Of a DNA stretch of 28,242 bases, positions 22,070 through 28,242 are shown piece by piece. The stretch is taken from contig CAAGFJ010000086.1 of NCBI GenBank assembly GCA_900769115.1, forward strand, positions 1 to 28,242, given 5' to 3'. The DNA is from Lachnospiraceae bacterium. GTDB lineage: Bacteria; Bacillota; Clostridia; Lachnospirales; Lachnospiraceae. Position 1 is the stretch's first letter; each line of letters opens with the position of its first letter. The translations under genes were made by a program, and so were the position numbers. The notes under the pieces are model-generated. The model made no database searches. It had not been told where the DNA came from and saw nothing but the letters and a program-made list of their open reading frames with translations.

Positions 22070-23095
22070 TTACTGCAAATAATCTGTTATCTCAACAGTA
22101 TCCCAACTCTTATCATTCCGGTAATTTTTGTCTGTTCCTACAAAAGAATCATACAACTGCTCAAGCAGCTCCTTTTCTTTATCCTGTACTTTGGTCTGCT
22201 GTTCATATCCTGCAATCTGCTCTGCATATTCTGCAGCATTATTCTGCAAGAGTTGAACCACATAATATCCATATACTCCTTCAAAAATCTCGCTTACCTG
22301 ATTCTCTTTCAAATGATCAATCGCATTCTTATATTCTGTATTAAGATCTGCATATTTAAGTTGTTTCTTAGAAGCCTTAACGAAATCCCCATATGTACTC
22401 AACGCTGTATCAAGTGATATCCCACTGGTTACTTTCTGGGTGAATTCCTGTGCTCTGCTATATTGTTCCTCTTTTTCCGCTGCTGTTACCTGCCGTGTCT
22501 CTCCATCTGTTCCAGATATCAGCATACCATCTTCACCAAACAGCACCGTAGGAAACAGCACCTCATATACTTCAATATACCGTTCCTTCTGACTACTTGC
22601 CTCTCCTTCATCCATAGTTTCCGACACAGCCTGCACATATTGTTCTCCCAGTGCCTTCCTCTCATATACAATCTGAATATCCTGTTGTTCAAGCCTGTCT
22701 GCTTTCAGCCGTTTCTCACCATATACAGTCACTAATGCTTCTGCCTTGCGTTGGCATTCTGCAAGTTGTTTCTGATCAAGCTTGATTCCCTGCTCCTGTG
22801 CCTTCTGTTCTAATAATACACTTGACAAAATCTCATCTTCTAACTCTTTCTTATAATGCTGCGCATAGGTGTCGCCATCCTCGTACACCTCATCCATCTG
22901 CCCTTCATTCACAATGTTATGATCCATTGCATACACATAGCCAAATGCATCCACATCTGTATGATAAAGTTTCTCTCCATTCAAGGAAAAAATCCATCTT
23001 GTTCCATTACCACATGCTGTTATGTTCATTGTTAAACATACGACCAAAATCAGTCTGATCACCCGTCTATTCCTGTTCCACCATTCACGAATCAT
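22070..23095 (-). CDS. Second parvulin-like (PrsA-type) lipoprotein, active site absent
   Basis: I use the ATG at 23095 (MIREWWNRNRRVIRLILV, 341 residues), which has GAGGA about eight bases upstream; in-frame ATGs exist at 23110 and 23140. A positively charged N-terminus and hydrophobic segment end in NITACGNG, a probable lipobox. The rest follows the PrsA/SurA plan: a helical region with EILSSVLLEQKAQEQGIKL, then a parvulin-like domain from YEVLFPTVLF to NQVSEIFEGVYGYYVVQLL. The LFPTV strand, the Tyr/Met/Val in place of the two parvulin histidines, and the overall order match the lipoprotein at 12567-13661, so the two are paralogues. It lies downstream of ilvC, behind a terminator with an alternative fold. 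Confidence 0.75.
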   Translation of the reverse strand: MIREWWNRNRRVIRLILVVCLTMNITACGNGTRWIFSLNGEKLYHTDVDAFGYVYAMDHNIVNEGQMDEVYEDGDTYAQHYKKELEDEILSSVLLEQKAQEQGIKLDQKQLAECQRKAEALVTVYGEKRLKADRLEQQDIQIVYERKALGEQYVQAVSETMDEGEASSQKERYIEVYEVLFPTVLFGEDGMLISGTDGETRQVTAAEKEEQYSRAQEFTQKVTSGISLDTALSTYGDFVKASKKQLKYADLNTEYKNAIDHLKENQVSEIFEGVYGYYVVQLLQNNAAEYAEQIAGYEQQTKVQDKEKELLEQLYDSFVGTDKNYRNDKSWDTVEITDYLQ

Positions 23096-23177
23096 TATTC
23101 CATTCCTCATACTTCTATCTTCACAAATACTCTCAGTCATATCTTCTGCATATCCCTGACCCTATAACAATCTTTCT

Positions 23178-23228
23178 GCACCCTAAAGAAAAGGGTGCCA
23201 ACCTTGTGTCTGCCACAAAGCCGCACCC
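23178..23228 (-). terminator. Intrinsic terminator of ilvNC with competing hairpin
   Basis: On the minus strand GGGTGC (23228-23223) pairs with GCACCC (23198-23193), extended by TTGTG/CACAA (23218-23214 with 23208-23204), and a TTTTCTTT tail follows. The same GCACCC can alternatively pair with a further AGGGTGC copy (23184-23178) located after the tail. Confidence 0.8.
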
Positions 23229-23252
23229 TCATCTACATTATCTTAAATCAAA

Positions 23253-24278
23253 TTAGTTGTTGATCAACTTATCTGATTCATTATTCCAGCTATATAACTT
23301 ACGAATCTCTTTACCAACGATCTCTGATGGATGCTCAGCAGCAAGCTTTCTCATAGCCTTGAAGTGAACCTGACGTCCTGCAGGTGACATATCCAATAAG
23401 AATTCTTTTGCAAATGTACCATCCTGGATATCAGAAAGAATCTTCTTCATAGCCTTCTTAGTATCCTCTGTAACAATCTTAGGACCTGTTACATAATCAC
23501 CATACTCAGCAGTGTTAGAAATTGAATATCTCATTCCTTCGAAACCTGACTGATAAATCAGATCTACAATCAGCTTCATCTCATGGATACACTCAAAGTA
23601 TGCGTTACGTGGATCATAACCGGCTTCACAAAGCGTCTCAAAACCAGCCTGCATTAATGCACAAACACCACCACAAAGTACTGCCTGCTCACCAAATAAG
23701 TCAGTCTCAGTCTCTGTACGGAATGTTGTCTCCAATACACCAGCTCTTGCCCCACCGATTGCTAAAGCGTATGCCAATGCAATCTCCTGAGCCTGACCGG
23801 TTGCATCCTGCTCTACAGCGATCAAACATGGTGTACCTTTACCTGCCTGATACTCAGAACGTACAGTATGTCCCGGAGCCTTAGGTGCGATCATTGTTAC
23901 ATCCACATCCTTAGGTGGTACAATACATCCGAAATGAATGTTGAAACCATGAGCAAACATTAACATGTTGCCTGCCTCTAAGTTTGGCTCAATATCTTTC
24001 TTATACATATCAGCCTGCAATTCATCATTGATCAGGATCATAATGATGTCTGCCTTCTTAGCTGCCTCAGCTGCTGTATAAACCTCAAATCCCTGAGCTT
24101 CTGCCTTTGCCCATGATTTGCTGCCCTCGTACAAACCAATAATAACGTGGCAACCTGACTCCTTTGCATTCAATGCATGTGCGTGACCCTGGCTACCGTA
24201 ACCGATGACTGCGATAGTCTTGCCATCTAATAATGATAAGTTACAATCTTCCTGGTAAAATATTCTTGCTTGTGCCAT
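23253..24278 (-). CDS. ilvC: Ketol-acid reductoisomerase (IlvC)
   Basis: IlvC isomerises and reduces acetolactate or acetohydroxybutyrate, the second common step of valine, leucine and isoleucine synthesis. From ATG 24278 (AGGAGG nine bases upstream) it has 341 residues, a class I (short) enzyme. The Rossmann motif VIGYGSQGHAHALN is near 25-37. Acid-rich metal-binding blocks follow: TETDLFGEQAVLCGGV, YFECIHEMKLIVDLIY and the SNTAEYGDY segment. The cofactor loop reads GLYEGSKSW where many homologues have Arg in place of Tyr; both phosphate-binding serines are kept, so NADPH is likely. It follows ilvN by 42 bases in an operon and is followed by a terminator. Confidence 0.97.
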   Translation of the reverse strand: MAQARIFYQEDCNLSLLDGKTIAVIGYGSQGHAHALNAKESGCHVIIGLYEGSKSWAKAEAQGFEVYTAAEAAKKADIIMILINDELQADMYKKDIEPNLEAGNMLMFAHGFNIHFGCIVPPKDVDVTMIAPKAPGHTVRSEYQAGKGTPCLIAVEQDATGQAQEIALAYALAIGGARAGVLETTFRTETETDLFGEQAVLCGGVCALMQAGFETLCEAGYDPRNAYFECIHEMKLIVDLIYQSGFEGMRYSISNTAEYGDYVTGPKIVTEDTKKAMKKILSDIQDGTFAKEFLLDMSPAGRQVHFKAMRKLAAEHPSEIVGKEIRKLYSWNNESDKLINN

Positions 24279-24320
24279 TTTCCAGTTCCTCCTAAATAAT
24301 AATTTATGTATCACTGATCC

Positions 24321-24809
24321 TTACAGATCAGCACTACCCCTGGTTAATCCGGTCAATCCGGTTCTTACGATAGACTCAATCTCAAATCCATCTAACAAGC
24401 CAATAAATGCTTCAATCTTATTCGCATTACCCGTCAGTTCAATCATCAGGGATCCGATTGAAACATCTACAATCTTCGCACGGAACACATCCGTGATTGC
24501 AATAATCTGCTGCTTCTCTTCCCGGTTCGTCTTCACCTTCACCAGAACCAGTTCCCTGCATACAGACTGACCATCCTTAAGCTCTGTGATGTTCACAACA
24601 TCCTCTAACTTATTCAGCTGCTTGGCAATCTGATCTAGTGTCAGGTCATCACCACTTACAGCAACTGTCATACGAGAATACTTCGGATTCTCTGTCACAC
24701 CAACTGACAAACTGTCAATATTATATCCTCTTCTACTGAATAATCCCGATACACGGCTCAATACACCCGATGTATTGTCAACCAACAGGGATAATACCAT
24801 CTTCTTCAA
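24321..24809 (-). CDS. ilvN: Acetolactate synthase small subunit (IlvN/IlvH)
   Basis: This is the regulatory ACT-domain subunit that confers valine feedback on acetolactate synthase. From TTG 24809 it has 162 residues (MKKMVLSLLVDNTSGVLSRV...), the normal length; GGAG lies five bases before that codon, and the open frame upstream to 24845 has no ribosome site. The ACT domain (about 4-75) includes GVLSRVSGLFSRRGYNIDSL and SRMTVAVSGDD. The C-terminal domain follows, with RELVLVKV and ELTGNANKIEAFIGLLDGF. The catalytic subunit gene ilvB is not in this window, which is less common because ilvB usually precedes it. A strong promoter at 24874-24902 drives ilvN-ilvC. Confidence 0.95.
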   Translation of the reverse strand: MKKMVLSLLVDNTSGVLSRVSGLFSRRGYNIDSLSVGVTENPKYSRMTVAVSGDDLTLDQIAKQLNKLEDVVNITELKDGQSVCRELVLVKVKTNREEKQQIIAITDVFRAKIVDVSIGSLMIELTGNANKIEAFIGLLDGFEIESIVRTGLTGLTRGSADL

Positions 24810-24873
24810 TGTCTCTCCACCTTTCTCATACGAGCACATCCACAATAGAATGTCTCTTCACGCAACTAAGGGT

Positions 24874-24902
24874 ATTGTAGCAACTATTCGATACCATGTC
24901 AA
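24874..24902 (-). promoter_or_regulatory. Strong sigma-A promoter of ilvNC
   Basis: On the minus strand TTGACA (24902-24897), 17-base spacer, TACAAT (24879-24874). The leader of about 55 bases is too short for a T-box or peptide attenuator. Repeated ATGTAT-GCGT words lie upstream of the -35 (near 24926-24943 and 24984-25001). Confidence 0.85.
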
Positions 24903-25013
24903 ACATTTTCACCCGATTTTCATGTATACGACGCATACATAAATATCTTTCATGTAATTCATGCATTATATTCATCCGGCATCATTTTACGCATATACAT
25001 CGCCTGCCTTACC

Positions 25014-27458
25014 CTATTCTGCAATAAGCCGTTCTACAACACGACATGCCTCCGCTGCATCCTTTGAATAACCATCTGCCCCAATCTCATCCGCAAAGCC
25101 CTGTGTAATGACCGCCCCGCCAATTATGATCTTAGCAGTACAATGCTGTTCTTTCGCATATTCTACCACATCCTTCATACGCATCATGGTCGTTGTCATC
25201 AATGCAGACAGTCCTATAATCGCTGCATGTTCCTTAATCGCCGTTGCCACAATCTCTTCCTTCGGCACATCTTTTCCCAGATCAATGACATTGTAGCCAT
25301 AATTCTTAAGCATTAATACAACCAGATTCTTTCCAATATCATGAATATCTCCTTCTACCGTCGCTACCACGATCGTAGCCATACTGCCACCTTCTGCTCT
25401 CGGAAGCATTGGCTCCACGTAAGAAATTGCTGTCTCCATTGCCTCTGCGGAAGAGATCAACTGTGGAAGAAAATACTTCTTCTGATCAAACAGCACTCCT
25501 ACTTCATTGATTGCCGGAATCAAATGTTCTTCAATAATTGATTGTGGTTCATTTCCCTGCGCCAGAAACTCTTTCACATCATCAATCATAGTCCGCTTAT
25601 TTCCTTTTAATACATTCTCAAACAACTTGGAATGATTGCTGTTTGCCAAACTACTCTCAGACGCTTTCCCTACCGTCCCCGTCTGGTCAACTGTACCTCC
25701 TGCTGCCATTGTCAGCGACTTGACATTCTCGATATACCGGACATCCGAACCTTCCTTATTCAACAAAAGATCGGATGCAAATGCCGCATTCATCAGTAGA
25801 TCCTGTGACGGATTAGCAATCGCCATTGTCAGTCCCTTTGCAATCGCCATCGTTAAGAATGCCGTATTCACAAATCCACGTTCCGGAAGTCCAAAGGAAA
25901 TATTAGATAATCCGCAGATAGTAGCTAACTGCATCTCTTGCTTGCAGTATGCAATCGTCTCCATCGTCTCAATCGCCGCATTACGGTTTGCACCAACCGT
26001 CGCCACCAAACCGTCCACTACAATATCTTCCTTGACAAAACCAAGTTCCATAGCACGATTATAAATCGTGTGAATAATCTTCTGCTTTTCTTCTATATTC
26101 TTTGGCAGACCTTCATCTGACAACGGAAGCAAAATAAACATTGCTCCGTATTTTCTTGCAATCGGCATCAACTTCTCAAACTTCTCTGATTCCAATGAAA
26201 TCGAATTGATCAATGCACGTCCTGGATAGATCCGGAGTGCATGTTCGATCACTTCTACATAAGAAGAGTCAATACACAAAGGCAGATTGGTGGTACTTGT
26301 CACCTCGTAAAGCACCTTTTGCATCATATCATCCTCATCAATACCATTCATTCCTACATTGATATCTAAGATAGATGCTCCTTTTGCCTCCTGTTCTTCC
26401 GCCATCTGTATAACAAGATCCAGATTATCCTGTCTCAACTGTTCCTGCAGCTTCTTCTTACCGGTCGGATTGATCCGCTCACCCACAACAAGAAACGGTC
26501 CATCAATATCAATCTCTAACATCTGTCGTTCGGATGCCAGAACCCGTCTCTTCTTTGTAGATACCTCCGGCACCTCCATCAGACGAACCGTCTGTGACAA
26601 TGCTGTAATATGCTCCTTGGTCGTACCACAGCAGCCGCCAATAATTCCGGCTCCCGCTTCCACTAACTGTCTGCCATATCCGGCAAATTCCTCCGGCGTC
26701 ATCGCATAAACTGTCTCTCCATCTATCAGCTCCGGCATGCCTGCATTCGGTTTGGCAAGAATCGGAACATTGGCATACTCCTTCATCTGTTCTACCAGGC
26801 AGATCATCTCCTTCGGTCCAGTCGAACAATTGATACCAATTGCGTCCGCACCAAGACTTTGCAGAACAACAACCGCTGTCTTTGGGTCTGTTCCATAAAG
26901 TGTTCTGCCATCCTCATTATATGTCATGCTGATGATTACAGGCAGGTCACAGGTCTCTTTTGCCGCAATCAACGCTGCTCTCGCCTCCGCCAGACTCATC
27001 ATAGTCTCAACCACAAGCAGATCCACACCCGCTTTCACCAGACATCGGATCTGCTCCTTATAAACATTGATCAATTCCTCTAACTGCAGGTTACCAATCG
27101 GATACAACTGCCTTCCCGTCATAGTCAGATTACCCGCAACATATGCCCGATACCCAGTCTTCGCTACCGCTTCCTTTGACAACGCAACTAACCGGGTATT
27201 CATAACCTCTAACTGATCCTGCAAGCCATATTCCTCTAACTTGATCCGGTTGCCTGAAAAAGTCGGTGCATATACAATATTGGTTCCTGCGTTGATATAA
27301 TCTGCCTGCAGATTCACAAGCACCTGTGGATGTTCCAGGATCCACTGTTCCGGGCACACACCAGTCGGCATACCTGCTTTTTGCAAATTCGTGCCTGTCG
27401 CACCATCTAATACAATAATCTTTTGTCTTAGTAATGTTTGAAATTGTTCTTTTGTCAT
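25014..27458 (-). CDS. metH: Cobalamin-dependent methionine synthase, short form (MetH)
   Basis: MetH transfers the methyl group from methyltetrahydrofolate through cobalamin to homocysteine. The 814-residue protein contains: a homocysteine-binding barrel (about 1-295) with zinc cysteines C211 (GINCSTGP) and C276/C277 (GGCCGTT); a pterin-binding barrel (about 315-580; VVGERINPTGKKKL, SILDINVGM, LPLCIDSS); a cap domain (about 605-690); and a B12-binding domain (about 692-814) with DIHDIGKN (axial His706) and later ALMTTTM and IIIGGAVIT. The C-terminal AdoMet reactivation domain of the E. coli type (about 1,200 residues) is absent, as in other clostridial MetH proteins, so reactivation probably needs a separate protein. 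It follows dtd by 43 bases. No SAM or cobalamin riboswitch is visible in the gap. Confidence 0.94.
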   Translation of the reverse strand: MTKEQFQTLLRQKIIVLDGATGTNLQKAGMPTGVCPEQWILEHPQVLVNLQADYINAGTNIVYAPTFSGNRIKLEEYGLQDQLEVMNTRLVALSKEAVAKTGYRAYVAGNLTMTGRQLYPIGNLQLEELINVYKEQIRCLVKAGVDLLVVETMMSLAEARAALIAAKETCDLPVIISMTYNEDGRTLYGTDPKTAVVVLQSLGADAIGINCSTGPKEMICLVEQMKEYANVPILAKPNAGMPELIDGETVYAMTPEEFAGYGRQLVEAGAGIIGGCCGTTKEHITALSQTVRLMEVPEVSTKKRRVLASERQMLEIDIDGPFLVVGERINPTGKKKLQEQLRQDNLDLVIQMAEEQEAKGASILDINVGMNGIDEDDMMQKVLYEVTSTTNLPLCIDSSYVEVIEHALRIYPGRALINSISLESEKFEKLMPIARKYGAMFILLPLSDEGLPKNIEEKQKIIHTIYNRAMELGFVKEDIVVDGLVATVGANRNAAIETMETIAYCKQEMQLATICGLSNISFGLPERGFVNTAFLTMAIAKGLTMAIANPSQDLLMNAAFASDLLLNKEGSDVRYIENVKSLTMAAGGTVDQTGTVGKASESSLANSNHSKLFENVLKGNKRTMIDDVKEFLAQGNEPQSIIEEHLIPAINEVGVLFDQKKYFLPQLISSAEAMETAISYVEPMLPRAEGGSMATIVVATVEGDIHDIGKNLVVLMLKNYGYNVIDLGKDVPKEEIVATAIKEHAAIIGLSALMTTTMMRMKDVVEYAKEQHCTAKIIIGGAVITQGFADEIGADGYSKDAAEACRVVERLIAE

Positions 27459-27501
27459 AATCGTATGCCCTTACGGCTTCTCCTTTCCACTCATCAGACC
27501 A

Positions 27502-27951
27502 CTAACAGATCTCCTCGCTATCTAACAGAATGGTAAATGGTCCATCATTTAATAGTTCTACTTTCATGTCCGCTCCAAACTCCCCTGTCTCCACAACTGA
27601 AATCTGTTTGCGGCACTCCGAAACAATGTATTCATACATGGCATTTGCCATATCCGGCTTTCCCGCCTTGATAAAGGATGGACGGTTGCCTTTCTTACAA
27701 TCGGCATACAACGTAAATTGCGATACCAGCAAAAGCTGTCCTTGCACATCTGCCAGACTTAAGTTCGTCTTGCCCTGTTCGTCTGCAAAGATACGCATAC
27801 CGAGCATCTTCCGTATCATCTTGTCGGCAATCTCCTTCGTATCCGAATCCGTCACCCCGATCAGCACTAAAAATCCATTGTTAATCTGACCGGTCACACG
27901 GTTGTCAATCGTTACCTTTGCCCTTGTCACACGCTGTATTACAAATCTCAT
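27502..27951 (-). CDS. dtd: D-aminoacyl-tRNA deacylase (Dtd)
   Basis: Dtd removes D-amino acids (and glycine mischarged on tRNA-Ala) from tRNA in the cytoplasm. From the ATG at 27951 the protein has 149 residues and starts MRFVIQRVTRAKVTID, as homologues do; an ATG four codons earlier (27963) is less likely because AAAGG sits too close to it. Family motifs: MRIFADEQGKTNLSL, the nucleophile-site SQFTLYADCKKGNRPSF, and NDGPFTILLD, the cis-proline region usually written NxGPVT. It has its own promoter at 28004-28032 and precedes metH by 43 bases, probably in one transcript. Confidence 0.95.
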   Translation of the reverse strand: MRFVIQRVTRAKVTIDNRVTGQINNGFLVLIGVTDSDTKEIADKMIRKMLGMRIFADEQGKTNLSLADVQGQLLLVSQFTLYADCKKGNRPSFIKAGKPDMANAMYEYIVSECRKQISVVETGEFGADMKVELLNDGPFTILLDSEEIC

Positions 27952-28003
27952 CTTCTGTACCATTTCCTTTTCTTCCGCGCCCTATGTACGCACAATTTTC
28001 CCC

Positions 28004-28032
28004 ATTATAAAATCATTTTGCCAAATATGCAA
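28004..28032 (-). promoter_or_regulatory. Sigma-A promoter of dtd-metH
   Basis: On the minus strand TTGCAT (28032-28027), 17-base spacer, TATAAT (28009-28004), a perfect -10. The transcript would begin about 45 bases before the dtd start. Confidence 0.8.
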
Positions 28033-28062
28033 CCATCCACATGGATTCTTCTTGCAAATTAT

Positions 28063-28070
28063 GCTAAAAT
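28063..28070 (+). promoter_or_regulatory. Possible extended -10 promoter toward the right edge
   Basis: TGCTAAAAT is an extended -10 motif on the plus strand; the -35 at the 17-base distance is poor (TGGATT, 28042-28047). If used, it would transcribe the GC-rich structured stretch that follows. Confidence 0.3.
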
Positions 28071-28093
28071 GTACATTGCATTTTCCTCTTCTA

Positions 28094-28242
28094 CAACGTA
28101 AGTCGAATTGGGTGCGAAACATTCAGGATATGAGATCGGTTGGTTAGGATATAACATATCAACACAGGCACGCTCTCGCTACTCATCACACGCAGCGGTA
28201 CTAGGCTCGAAAATACCTCGCCGAGTACCGGCGGTTCTGAAG
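28094..28242 (+). ncRNA. Unidentified GC-rich structured element, cut by right edge
   Basis: From about 28161 the base composition becomes clearly richer in G and C than in other intergenic stretches. CGGTACT (28196-28202) pairs with AGTACCG (28224-28230); inside it GGC (28204-28206) pairs with GCC (28220-28222). A smaller CGCT/AGCG helix (28177-28180 with 28194-28197) lies before it. There is no ribosome site or convincing plus-strand gene. On the minus strand one frame is open from the edge to a stop at 28091 (49 codons), but it has no supported start and an odd composition, so I doubt it is a gene. A structured RNA, or the edge of a repeat or mobile element, fits better. It did not match tRNA, 5S, SRP, RNase P, tmRNA or a riboswitch I know. 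Confidence 0.35.

Noticed and set aside
24810..25013. T-box or leader-peptide attenuator before ilvN
   Set aside because: The promoter lies only about 65 bases before the start codon, leaving no room, and no T-box core sequence is present.
27459..27501. SAM or cobalamin riboswitch before metH
   Set aside because: The gap to dtd is only 43 bases and holds just a tiny GCC/GGC pairing.
27902..28147. Plus-strand frame over the dtd start and promoter
   Set aside because: It is antisense to dtd and crosses its promoter, with no ribosome site or coding character.
28091..28242. Minus-strand frame open to the right edge (49 codons)
   Set aside because: There is no supported start or ribosome site inside the window, and the hairpin-rich DNA explains the unusual peptide better; kept only as a caution under the right-edge element.
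28191..28242. Possible end of a 23S rRNA, because of the words GCGGTACTA and GCTCGA
   Set aside because: The flanking sequence does not continue like any 23S 3' end I know, and no other rRNA block is nearby.

Overview
The window looks like ordinary chromosome from a low-GC, Gram-positive anaerobe of the class Clostridia, most probably family Lachnospiraceae. The reasons are sigma-A type promoters, strong AGGAGG ribosome sites, frequent TTG/GTG starts, the sporulation-type protease YyaC, and several small families I associate from memory with Lachnospiraceae (a DUF5711-like beta-propeller protein, a DUF6145-like protein, a cytoplasmic pair-CBS protein). I see no phage, insertion sequence, CRISPR array, tRNA gene or complete rRNA gene. 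Most genes are on the minus strand.

Layout. 1-200: a strong leftward promoter and a boxA-like leader, probably the start of an rRNA operon lying beyond the left edge. 209-3430: a minus-strand membrane cluster (LysM protein with a dead MPN-like domain, DUF5711-like propeller protein, CvpA). 3664-5921: yyaC, a two-TM coiled-coil protein and a CBS protein whose ribosome site points to an ATT start. 5955-8977: a degenerate HD-GYP protein, an unknown protein and truA, with two copies of a hairpin-forming leader element upstream of the HD gene and of truA. 8971-11079: DUF6145-like, coaX and dusB. 11223-12407: a divergent PLP aminotransferase. 12567-13661: a parvulin-like lipoprotein. 13888-17387: a sugar-type ABC importer (binding protein and two permeases, no ATPase) with many RNA hairpins around the binding-protein gene. 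17655-21664: an operon of a CorC/CNNM protein, an asymmetric ABC-F ATPase and a membrane-anchored pseudo-hydrolase. 21826-22011: a small eight-cysteine protein. 22070-23095: a second parvulin-like lipoprotein. 23253-24809: ilvN-ilvC. 25014-27951: dtd and a short metH. 27964-28242: divergent promoters and an unexplained GC-rich structured stretch cut by the right edge.

How it fits together. Most of the window is housekeeping: tRNA modification and proofreading (truA, dusB, dtd), coenzyme A (coaX), branched-chain amino acids (ilvN, ilvC), methionine (metH) and sugar uptake. No single obvious new defence or mobile system is present. The most unusual signals are: the paired hairpin leader elements at 7092-7157 and 8081-8146, in the same sense orientation relative to two unrelated genes; the structured right-edge element; two divergent promoter pairs that share a -35 hexamer; the probable ATT start; and a run of proteins whose enzyme folds have lost their catalytic residues (MPN, HD-GYP, alpha/beta hydrolase, parvulin, one ABC-F site).
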